This document shows positions 7,985 through 12,860 of a stretch of DNA of 12,860 nucleotides, piece after piece. Within the stretch, counting starts at the first letter, position 1. Every line of letters begins with the position of its first letter. The stretch lies in NCBI GenBank assembly GCA_019409045.1, contig DXVG01000021.1, positions 1 through 12,860 of the forward strand, read 5' to 3'. Origin of the DNA: Clostridiales bacterium. GTDB lineage: Bacteria > Bacillota > Clostridia > Christensenellales > Aristaeellaceae. The translations under genes and the position numbers were made by a program. Under the pieces are notes generated by a model. It was not told where the DNA came from and made no database searches. It was given only the letters and a program-made list of their open reading frames with translations.

Positions 7985-8805
7985 CCCATCATCCGGAAAA
8001 ACAGGTGGCACGCCAGGGAGGCGAACAGTATGCCGTCCAGCCTGTCCATGACGCCGCCGTGTCCGGGAAATATCCTGCCAAAGTCCTTCACGCCGCAGTC
8101 GCGCTTGACCAGCGAGGCCGCGAGGTCCCCGATCTGCGCGAGCGCGCCCGCCACCAGCCCGAACAGCGCGTAGTACCACGCCGGGCGAAGCGGCACGGCC
8201 GCCGCGCCATAGAGCGCGCGCACGATGTGCGCAAGCGCCACGGAGAACACCACCGCCGCGACCAGCCCGCCCACGGAGCCCTCGACCGTCTTTTTCGGGC
8301 TGATCTCGGGCGAGAGCTTATGCTTGCCCAGCGCCATGCCCACAAACAGCGCGAAGCAGTCGTTCATGGAGGGCACGAGGAACAAAAGCACGAACAGAAG
8401 CACCTGCTCCATGCCCTGCTGCGCGCGCAGCAGGTCGAGCATCAGCACATAGAACGCGCCGGGATAGACAAGCGGCAGAAGCGAGGCGCGCATGCGCTCG
8501 CCCTCCACGCGCCCGCCCAGCACGATCGCGCCCACGCCCACGGCCGCCAGCAGCGCGATGGACACCATCGCCGCCTCCATCAGCCGCTCCTCGGGCAGCA
8601 GCAGGCTGCACACCGCCAGCAGCGGCGCAAGCAAAAGCCCCACCGGCACGGGCCGCTCGCCCTTGTGCCGGAAGGCCGCGTACATCTCCTGCTGGCTCAG
8701 AAGCAACAGCAGCAGGATCGCCCCGCGCAGCCACCAGCCGCCCAGCGCGACCAGCACCGCCAGCAGCGCGATGAGCGTCACGCCCGTGATCACACGCGTC
8801 TTCAT
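7981..8805 (-). CDS. cdsA: Phosphatidate cytidylyltransferase (CDP-diglyceride synthase)
   Basis: CdsA is an integral membrane enzyme that makes CDP-diacylglycerol from phosphatidic acid and CTP, the entry to phosphatidylglycerol and related lipids. The 274 residues are strongly hydrophobic with several membrane segments (for example 10-37, 55-70, 78-98, 111-125, 133-146, 180-200). The family signature is complete at the C-terminus: SLVKRDCGVKDF (231-242) leading into PGHGGVMDRLD (247-257). Upstream, GKHKLSPEISPKKTVEG (160-176) matches the conserved cytoplasmic motif. In the segment before it, the usual Ala-Tyr is Ala-Leu (A152-L153), while the preceding Asp (D149) is kept. The ATG overlaps the uppS stop (ATGA), and AAAGGAG (complement of 8814-8820) lies 8 nt upstream. 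Confidence 0.96.
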   Translation of the reverse strand: MKTRVITGVTLIALLAVLVALGGWWLRGAILLLLLLSQQEMYAAFRHKGERPVPVGLLLAPLLAVCSLLLPEERLMEAAMVSIALLAAVGVGAIVLGGRVEGERMRASLLPLVYPGAFYVLMLDLLRAQQGMEQVLLFVLLFLVPSMNDCFALFVGMALGKHKLSPEISPKKTVEGSVGGLVAAVVFSVALAHIVRALYGAAAVPLRPAWYYALFGLVAGALAQIGDLAASLVKRDCGVKDFGRIFPGHGGVMDRLDGILFASLACHLFFRMMG

Positions 8806-9611
8806 GTTTGCTTCTCCTTTTCCCGCACGCCGCCAAAGCGCCGGTCGCGCGCGGCGTAGACGTTCAGGTCGCGCAAAAACGCCTGCCGGTCGTAGTCCGG
8901 CCAGAGGATGGGGTCAAACACCATCTCCGCGTAGGCCGCCTGCCAGGGCAGGAAGTTGGATGTGCGCACCTCGCCGCTGGTGCGTATGAGCAGATCCACC
9001 GGCGGAAGCCCCGCGGTGTAGAGCTCTGCTTCCACGTCCGCCTCGGACACGGCCTCTGGGCTGAGCTCCCCGCGCACGCAGCGCAGCGCGATCCGGCGCG
9101 CGGCGCGCGTGATCTCCGCATGGCCGCCGTAGTTGAGCGCGATGTTGAGGCGCAGCCCGTCGTTGTGGCATGTGCGCTCCATCGCGCGCTTTACCGCCTC
9201 GCGCTGCTTTTCCGGGAGCGCGTCCACATCGCCGAGTATGCGTATGACCGCGCCCTTCGCGTCCAGTTCGTCGATCTCGGAGCGGAAGTAGCGCAAGATC
9301 AGCTCCATCAGCGTGCCCACCTCGTCCTTGGGCCGCGCCCAGTTCTCGGTGGAAAAGGCGTAGATGGACAGTGCGAAGATGCCCCAGTCGTCGCACGCCT
9401 GTATGATGTCGCGCAGCGCCTCTGTCCCGGCGGCGTGCCCCGCCGAGCGCGGCAGCCCCCGCTCCTGCGCCCAGCGGCCGTTGCCGTCCATGATGATGGC
9501 CACATGTCGGGGCAGCTTTTCCGGCAGCGCAAGGCGCGCCCCGTCGTCCCGGGGCGCGGCGCATGCCTGCGTTTGCCGTTTTCGCAAAAGCCCTGTCAGC
9601 TTTCTGAGCAT
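8802..9611 (-). CDS. uppS: Undecaprenyl diphosphate synthase (cis-prenyltransferase)
   Basis: UppS condenses isopentenyl diphosphate units onto farnesyl diphosphate to give the C55 carrier lipid used for peptidoglycan and other wall polymers. The 269 residues carry all signature blocks: IIMDGNGRWA (39-48) with the catalytic D42, FSTENW (86-91), NIALNYGGHAEI (156-167), and the C-terminal RTSGE (210-214) followed by SNFLPWQAAYAE (218-229). A basic extension of about 33 residues precedes the first block, longer than in compact homologues. The start overlaps the frr stop by one base (TGATG). The nearest purine-rich site, AAAAGGAG, is about 14 nt away, so re-initiation by ribosomes finishing frr is the likely route of translation. 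The product needs the isoprenoid units made by Dxr and IspG, encoded in the same operon. Confidence 0.97.
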   Translation of the reverse strand: MLRKLTGLLRKRQTQACAAPRDDGARLALPEKLPRHVAIIMDGNGRWAQERGLPRSAGHAAGTEALRDIIQACDDWGIFALSIYAFSTENWARPKDEVGTLMELILRYFRSEIDELDAKGAVIRILGDVDALPEKQREAVKRAMERTCHNDGLRLNIALNYGGHAEITRAARRIALRCVRGELSPEAVSEADVEAELYTAGLPPVDLLIRTSGEVRTSNFLPWQAAYAEMVFDPILWPDYDRQAFLRDLNVYAARDRRFGGVREKEKQT

Positions 9612-10168
9612 CAGATGGACATGATCTCCTTTTCCTTGTCCGCGCCCACCTTGTCAAGCGTCTTGATGTGGGCGTCGGTGACCTTCTGCATCTCCGTCTC
9701 GGCAAGCTTCATATCGTCCTCGGTGATGGTCGAGTCCTTCTTCATCTTCTTGAGCTGGTCCATGGTATCGCGGCGGCAGTTGCGGATGGCGACCTTGCCC
9801 TCCTCGATCTGCTTTTTGACCTGCTTGCACAGCTCCTTGCGCCGCTCCTCGTTCAGCTCCGGCACCACCAGGCGGATGACCTTTCCGTCGTTGGAGGGGT
9901 TGATGCCCAGATCGGACTTCTGAATGGCCTTTTCGATCTCGGCGATCATCTTCGGCTCCCACGGCGCGATGACCAGCATGCGCGGCTCCGGCGAGGAGAT
10001 GTTGCCCACCTGATTGAGCTGCGTGGGCGTTCCGTAGTAATCCACGGTGATCTTGTCCAGTATCTGAGGGTTGGCGCGGCCCGCGCGCAGCGTGGAGAGG
10101 TCCTTTTCGATGATGGCGATGGTCTTGTCCATCTTCTCTCCGGCGCTCTTGATGGCTTGCTTGTACAT
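9611..10168 (-). CDS. frr: Ribosome recycling factor
   Basis: RRF works with EF-G to split post-termination ribosomes. I chose the ATG at 10168, which has AAGGAGG (complement of 10176-10182) 7 nt upstream and gives exactly the standard 185 residues; an in-frame ATG at 10237 would lie in the promoter. Motifs: LSTLRAGRANP (24-34), VDYYGTPTQLNQV (42-54), GINPSNDGKVIRL (88-100), PELNEERRKEL (103-113) and AIRNCRRD (127-134), the conserved arginine-rich segment of the first long helix. The third helix of the bundle covers about 150-183. It is the first gene of the seven-gene operon. pyrH, its usual upstream neighbour in Bacillota, is absent here. Confidence 0.97.
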   Translation of the reverse strand: MYKQAIKSAGEKMDKTIAIIEKDLSTLRAGRANPQILDKITVDYYGTPTQLNQVGNISSPEPRMLVIAPWEPKMIAEIEKAIQKSDLGINPSNDGKVIRLVVPELNEERRKELCKQVKKQIEEGKVAIRNCRRDTMDQLKKMKKDSTITEDDMKLAETEMQKVTDAHIKTLDKVGADKEKEIMSI

Positions 10169-10208
10169 GGAATGTCCTCCTTGGCAGCGTTTCATGATCT
10201 CTTCAACT

Positions 10209-10237
10209 ATTTTATCGTTTTTGGCTATCCCTGTCAA
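10209..10237 (-). promoter_or_regulatory. Sigma-A promoter of the frr-uppS-cdsA-dxr-rseP-ispG-polC operon
   Basis: On the minus strand a perfect -35 TTGACA (complement of 10232-10237) is followed by a 17-nt spacer and TAAAAT (complement of 10209-10214), one mismatch from the -10 consensus. Transcription should start near 10202, leaving a leader of about 34 nt with the frr Shine-Dalgarno sequence. This AT-rich island stands out in a very GC-rich window. Confidence 0.88.
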
Positions 10238-10290
10238 CCGGATTTTGCGCCGCGCATCATATCCGCGCGCAGTGGAAAGGCTATGGCCGC

Positions 10291-10299
10291 GGGAGGTGA
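10291..10299 (+). promoter_or_regulatory. Ribosome binding site of the 47-codon small gene
   Basis: GGGAGGTGA is a near-perfect anti-16S complement, with its GGAGG core 7 nt before the ATG at 10304. It favours that ATG over the in-frame ATG at 10283, which lacks a well-placed site, and it argues that the short frame is translated. Confidence 0.75.
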
Positions 10300-10303
10300 G
10301 CGC

Positions 10304-10447
10304 ATGGACGGGCGATACACGCCGGATATACAGGGCATGGCGAGCGCGACGGAATGCACGGGCATCGCGCCCGCGTTCATCCCGAGGCGGCGCAACTCCG
10401 GGGGAACGCGCGCGCGGCTGAAGCGGCGCGCGGGGGCGGGACGGTAG
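10304..10447 (+). CDS. Small protein (47 aa) with ATECTG core and arginine-rich tail
   Basis: A 47-codon frame starts at the ATG 7 nt after a strong Shine-Dalgarno core and ends at TAG. An intrinsic terminator begins at the stop codon itself. The first half reads MDGRYTPDIQGMASATECTG, then IAPAFIP; there is one cysteine (C18). The second half (28-47) is very basic, with nine arginines and one lysine, and rich in Gly and Ala. No signal peptide or membrane helix is visible. From memory, the 'TPDI.G...ATECTG..P' arrangement recurs in short uncharacterised Clostridia proteins, but I cannot confirm this here. The gene lies divergently from frr and directly upstream of the aldolase gene, which has its own promoter. 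I see no convincing promoter. Function is unknown. The alternative is a chance frame in GC-rich DNA, but the combination of ribosome site, motif and terminator argues against that. Confidence 0.72.
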   Translation: MDGRYTPDIQGMASATECTGIAPAFIPRRRNSGGTRARLKRRAGAGR

Positions 10448-10472
10448 GCGGCCTCCGCCCTCTTTTATTTTT
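10434..10472 (+). terminator. Intrinsic terminator after the small gene
   Basis: GGCGG (10447-10451) pairs with CCGCC (10455-10459) around a 3-nt loop. Alternatively GGGCGG (10434-10439) pairs with CCGCCC (10455-10460) around a larger loop. The T-rich tract TCTTTTATTTTT follows at 10461-10472. The stem overlaps the small gene's stop codon, so this is the end of that transcript and lies upstream of the aldolase promoter. Confidence 0.75.
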
Positions 10473-10478
10473 GGTAAA

Positions 10479-10488
10479 TTTGCGCAAA
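10479..10488. promoter_or_regulatory. 10-bp perfect palindrome upstream of the aldolase promoter
   Basis: TTTGCGCAAA is its own reverse complement and lies 16 nt before the putative -35 of the aldolase promoter. A regulator could bind here, but a palindrome of this length can occur by chance, and the flanking bases extend it only weakly. Confidence 0.3.
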
Positions 10489-10504
10489 CTGCCCGCGAGC
10501 GCGC

Positions 10505-10532
10505 TTGCTTTTCAGCGGAATATCACTATAAT
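10505..10532 (+). promoter_or_regulatory. Sigma-A promoter of the aldolase gene
   Basis: A perfect -10 TATAAT (10527-10532) is preceded, across a 16-nt spacer, by TTGCTT (10505-10510), a weak -35 keeping only the TTG. The start would be near 10539, giving a leader of about 30 nt to the ATG at 10568. The weak -35 beside a perfect -10 leaves room for control by a regulator. Confidence 0.75.
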
Positions 10533-10540
10533 ATGTGATA
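10521..10540. promoter_or_regulatory. Operator-like inverted repeat enclosing the aldolase -10 box
   Basis: TATCAC (10521-10526) and GTGATA (10535-10540) are perfect inverted half-sites separated by 8 bp. The separating 8 bp contain the whole TATAAT box. A protein bound here would block RNA polymerase, so a repressor site is the natural reading. I cannot assign the regulator. Confidence 0.5.
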
Positions 10541-10567
10541 GGTCAAATGAAAAAGGAGTGTGTCACC

Positions 10568-11551
10568 ATGGCGATCGTAACCACTACCGAGATGTTTAAG
10601 AAGGCCTATGAAGGCGGCTACGCCATTGGCGCTTTCAACGTCAACAACATGGAGATCATCCAGGGCATCACCGAGGCGGCTATTGAGGAGAAGGCTCCGC
10701 TGATCCTGCAGGTCTCCTCCGGCGCGCGCAAGTACGCCAAGCACGTCTACCTGATGAAGCTGATCGAGGCGGCCATTGAGGACGCCGAGCAGAGCGCGGG
10801 CTTCGACCTGCCCATCGCCGTGCATCTGGACCATGGCGATACGTTCGAGCTGTGCAAAAGCTGCATCGACGGCGGCTTCTCCTCCGTCATGATCGACGGC
10901 AGCCATCATTCCTTTGAGGACAACATCAAGCTCACCCGCCAGGTCGTCGAGTACGCGCACGATCACGGCGTGGTGGTCGAGGGCGAGCTGGGCCGCCTGG
11001 CCGGCATCGAGGACGCGGTGAACGTGTCCGCCGAGGACGCTTCCTACACCCGCCCCGAGGAGGTCGAGGAGTTCGTTTCCCGCACGGGCGTCGATTCCCT
11101 GGCCATCGCCATCGGCACCTCGCACGGCGCCTACAAGTTCACCGCCGCGCAGTGCACCCGCAATGAGAAGGGCATCCTCGTGCCCCCGCCGCTGCGCTTC
11201 GACATCCTCGAGGAGGTCTCCAAGCGCCTGCCCGGCTTCCCGATCGTCCTGCACGGCTCTTCCTCCGTGCCGCAGGAGTTCGTGAAGATGATCAACGACA
11301 ACGGCGGCAAGATGCCCGACGCCGTCGGCATCCCCGAGGAGCAGCTGCGCAAGGCCGCCAGCATGGCCGTGTGCAAGATCAACATCGACTCCGACCTGCG
11401 CCTCGCGATGACGGGCAGCATCCGTCAGTACTTCAACGAGCATCCCGATCACTTCGACCCGCGCCAGTACCTCAAGCCCGCGCGCGCGAACATCAAGAAG
11501 ATCGTTCAGCACAAGCTGGTGAACGTGCTCGGCTGCAACGGCAAGGCGTAA
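10568..11551 (+). CDS. fba: Class II (zinc) fructose-1,6-bisphosphate aldolase
   Basis: This glycolytic and gluconeogenic enzyme cleaves fructose-1,6-bisphosphate to DHAP and glyceraldehyde-3-phosphate. The 327-residue product starts at an ATG with AAGGAG (10553-10558) 9 nt upstream. The frame stays open further upstream, but those ATGs overlap the ribosome site or the promoter. Class II motifs: GAFNVNNMEIIQGI (21-34), VHLDHGDTFE (85-94) with catalytic D88 and zinc ligand H89, SVMIDGSHHSFEDNI (106-120), EGELG (138-142), GTSHGAYK (183-190) with zinc ligand H186, IVLHGSSS (226-233) with zinc ligand H229, and NIDSD (272-276) for phosphate binding. It is somewhat longer than the roughly 285-residue Bacillus enzyme. 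It is transcribed alone between its own promoter and a strong terminator. Its codons are notably uniform (GAG, AAG, GGC, CTG), consistent with high expression. Confidence 0.97.
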   Translation: MAIVTTTEMFKKAYEGGYAIGAFNVNNMEIIQGITEAAIEEKAPLILQVSSGARKYAKHVYLMKLIEAAIEDAEQSAGFDLPIAVHLDHGDTFELCKSCIDGGFSSVMIDGSHHSFEDNIKLTRQVVEYAHDHGVVVEGELGRLAGIEDAVNVSAEDASYTRPEEVEEFVSRTGVDSLAIAIGTSHGAYKFTAAQCTRNEKGILVPPPLRFDILEEVSKRLPGFPIVLHGSSSVPQEFVKMINDNGGKMPDAVGIPEEQLRKAASMAVCKINIDSDLRLAMTGSIRQYFNEHPDHFDPRQYLKPARANIKKIVQHKLVNVLGCNGKA

Positions 11552-11570
11552 ACACTCCAAAGATCGCATT

Positions 11571-11607
11571 GGCGGCGGATGCAGATGGCATCCGCCGCCG
11601 CTTTTTT
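11571..11607 (+). terminator. Strong intrinsic terminator of the aldolase gene
   Basis: A perfect 12-bp stem pairs GGCGGCGGATGC (11571-11582) with GCATCCGCCGCC (11588-11599) around a 5-nt loop. Six T residues follow at 11602-11607. It starts about 20 nt after the aldolase stop. It also lies just past the convergent dapA stop, but in that direction no U-tract follows, so it would serve dapA at best weakly. Confidence 0.93.
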
Positions 11608-11612
11608 CAGAT

Positions 11613-12506
11613 TCACTCCCCCACCAGCGGTATATCCCACGCCCTGAGCGCGGCGCGCAGGCGCGCGCGCCTGTGCGCATCCAGCGCGACAAGCGGCGCG
11701 CGCAGCTCCTCGCGGATGTAGCCCATCATGGCGAGCGCCGCCTTGACGGGGATGGGGTTGACCTCGCAAAACAGCGCGTCGGCGATCTCCAGCATGGAAA
11801 ACTGCATCTCGCGGCTCAGCTCTATATCGCCGCGCAGGTAGCTGGCGGCCATGTCGTGCACCTGCGCGGGCAGGACGTTGGCGACCACGGAGATCACGCC
11901 GCGCGCGCCCAGCGCCATCATCGCGTAGGCCTGATCGTCGTTTCCGGCGTACAGCGCCGCGCCGGGGCACAGCGCGGCCAGCTGCGTCATGCGGCGGATG
12001 TCGCCGGAGGCCTCCTTCACGCCGCGCAGCATCGGGTGCTTGAGCAGTTCCGCGGCGGTCTGCGGCGCAAGCTCCATGCCCGTGCGCGAGGGCACGTTGT
12101 AGGCGATGATGGGAATGTCCACGCTGTCGGCGATCGCTCGGAAGTGACTGACCAGCCCCTCGTTGGACGTCTTGTTGTAGTACGGCGTGACCACGAGCAG
12201 CCCGTCCGCGCCCAGCGCCTGCGCCTGCTCGGCGTGGCGCATGGCGGCGCGCGTGTCGTTCGAGCCCGCGCCGACCAGCAGCGGCACGCGGCCCGCAACT
12301 GTCGAGACGGCGCACTCGATCAGCGCCGCGCGCTCGCTCTGGCTCACCGTGCACGGCTCGCCCGTGGTGCCCAGCACGATGATGGCGTCGGTCAGCATCT
12401 CGATCTGCCATTCGATGAGCCGCTCGAGCGCGTGAAGGTCCAGCTTTCCCCCGGAAAACGGCGTGACCAGCGCCACGCCGCTGCCGTAAAACAGCGCGTT
12501 CCGCAT
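11613..12506 (-). CDS. dapA: 4-hydroxy-tetrahydrodipicolinate synthase
   Basis: DapA condenses pyruvate with aspartate semialdehyde, the first committed step toward lysine and meso-diaminopimelate for peptidoglycan. The 297-residue TIM barrel has the family residues in place: GTTGE (46-50, with T47 and T48), VVTPYYNKTSNEGL (105-118), YNVPSRTG (136-143, with the Y136 proton relay and R141), and the Schiff-base lysine K164 in GVKEASGD (162-169). A GND motif (188-190) and NPIPVKAAL (250-258) complete the pattern. The start at 12506 has GGGGAGG (complement of 12514-12520) 7 nt upstream. Oddly, that ribosome site is part of a terminator-like hairpin. The gene converges on the aldolase gene and follows a GNAT gene on the same strand. 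A related pyruvate-lyase specificity within the same superfamily cannot be fully excluded, but all DapA landmarks fit. Confidence 0.93.
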   Translation of the reverse strand: MRNALFYGSGVALVTPFSGGKLDLHALERLIEWQIEMLTDAIIVLGTTGEPCTVSQSERAALIECAVSTVAGRVPLLVGAGSNDTRAAMRHAEQAQALGADGLLVVTPYYNKTSNEGLVSHFRAIADSVDIPIIAYNVPSRTGMELAPQTAAELLKHPMLRGVKEASGDIRRMTQLAALCPGAALYAGNDDQAYAMMALGARGVISVVANVLPAQVHDMAASYLRGDIELSREMQFSMLEIADALFCEVNPIPVKAALAMMGYIREELRAPLVALDAHRRARLRAALRAWDIPLVGE

Positions 12507-12554
12507 AAAAAAACCTCCCCTCCCGCAACCATCTTATGGCCGGGGATGGGAAGG
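12507..12554 (-). terminator. Terminator-like hairpin abutting the dapA start codon
   Basis: On the minus strand CCTTCCCATCCC (complement of 12543-12554) can pair with GGGAGGGGAGG (complement of 12514-12524) with one bulged A and one G-U pair. The 18-nt loop can form its own CCAT/ATGG stem. Seven T residues (complement of 12507-12513) follow directly, and the next base is the A of the dapA ATG. The 3' arm is also the dapA Shine-Dalgarno sequence. It could end the upstream GNAT transcript, attenuate dapA, or hide its ribosome site. Confidence 0.6.
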
Positions 12555-12569
12555 GATGCGCGCGGCGGT

Positions 12570-12860
12570 TCAGCCGATGTCCACGCCGGGGAAGCGCATG
12601 CGCACGCTCGTCTGGCAAAAGCCCGCGGATTCGAGCGTGCGAAGCAGCATCGGTATGCGCGCGCGCGCGTCGGCGATCACCACGCTCACGCCCGCGTCCT
12701 CGAAGTACTCGCCCGCCAGCCGCAGGAGGTGACGCGCCACGCCCATATTGCGCCAGCGCCGCGATGTGTGCACATAGCCCACGCGACCCACGCCGCCGTC
12801 CTCGCGCCAGCAGGTCACCTCGCCCGCCAGCCCCGTGGGCGCAACGCACAGTATGCGGCG
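12570..12860 (-). CDS. GNAT-family N-acetyltransferase, C-terminal part (runs off right edge)
   Basis: The frame is open from the right edge to a TGA at 12572-12570, giving the last 96 residues; the N-terminus lies outside. The segment VGRVGYVHTSRRWRNMGVARHLLRL reads as the GNAT core: a strand (GYVHT) followed by the acetyl-CoA-binding R-R-W-R-N-M-G-V-A-R loop and helix. After it come a strand VSVVIAD, the helix MLLRTLESAGF typical of motif B, and a last strand containing RMRFPG. A GTG at 12818 could be taken as a start, but it would cut the fold in half, so the gene almost certainly continues beyond the window. The substrate is unknown. It lies 63 nt upstream of dapA on the same strand. Confidence 0.8.
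   Translation of the reverse strand, partial: RRILCVAPTGLAGEVTCWREDGGVGRVGYVHTSRRWRNMGVARHLLRLAGEYFEDAGVSVVIADARARIPMLLRTLESAGFCQTSVRMRFPGVDIG

Noticed and set aside
10169..10237. 23-residue N-terminal extension of RRF
   Set aside because: It would start inside the -35 box of the operon promoter; the shorter form has the standard 185 residues and a strong ribosome site.
11571..11607. Terminator of dapA on the minus strand
   Set aside because: The hairpin is symmetrical but no U-tract follows it in the minus direction; only the plus-strand (aldolase) use is well supported.
10526..11692. 388-codon minus-strand frame opposite the aldolase gene
   Set aside because: It is antisense to an intact class II aldolase, spans its promoter and terminator, and shows no family motif.

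Overview
The window is a compact, GC-rich stretch of a bacterial chromosome. A PolC-type replicative DNA polymerase and the gene order frr-uppS-cdsA-dxr-rseP-ispG-polC point to a Bacillota (Firmicutes) member, most likely a high-GC member of the Clostridia. I cannot place it more finely from the sequence. All large reading frames look intact, and I see no insertion sequence, prophage, CRISPR array, rRNA or tRNA.

Left edge (1-410): the N-terminal 72 residues of a secreted protein run leftwards off the window. Its upstream region contains an ECF-sigma-like promoter. Next to it is the intrinsic terminator of the large operon.

Centre (355-10237, minus strand): one apparently complete seven-gene transcription unit. 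A near-consensus sigma-A promoter (TTGACA, 17 nt, TAAAAT) lies just upstream of frr. The genes follow with stop/start overlaps or a 4-nt gap: frr (ribosome recycling), uppS (undecaprenyl diphosphate synthesis), cdsA (CDP-diacylglycerol synthesis), dxr (second step of the MEP isoprenoid pathway), rseP (site-2 membrane protease), ispG (later MEP step) and polC. A GC-rich hairpin with a short U-tract closes the unit after polC. The operon joins isoprenoid precursor supply (Dxr, IspG), the lipid carrier for wall synthesis (UppS), phospholipid precursor supply (CdsA), envelope proteolysis (RseP), translation recycling and replication.

Right (10240-11607, plus strand): a 47-codon small gene has a strong Shine-Dalgarno sequence and its own terminator. 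It encodes a peptide with a TPDIQGMASATECTG core and an arginine-rich tail. It is followed by a class II fructose-bisphosphate aldolase gene with its own promoter, whose -10 box sits inside an inverted repeat, and a very strong terminator.

Right edge (11608-12860, minus strand): dapA (4-hydroxy-tetrahydrodipicolinate synthase) converges on the aldolase gene. It is preceded by the C-terminal part of a GNAT acetyltransferase. Between them is a terminator-like hairpin whose 3' arm contains the dapA Shine-Dalgarno sequence and whose seven-U tract abuts the dapA start codon.

The points most worth following are the small ATECTG peptide gene, the hairpin at the dapA start, the operator-like repeat over the aldolase promoter and the ECF-like promoter of the secreted protein.
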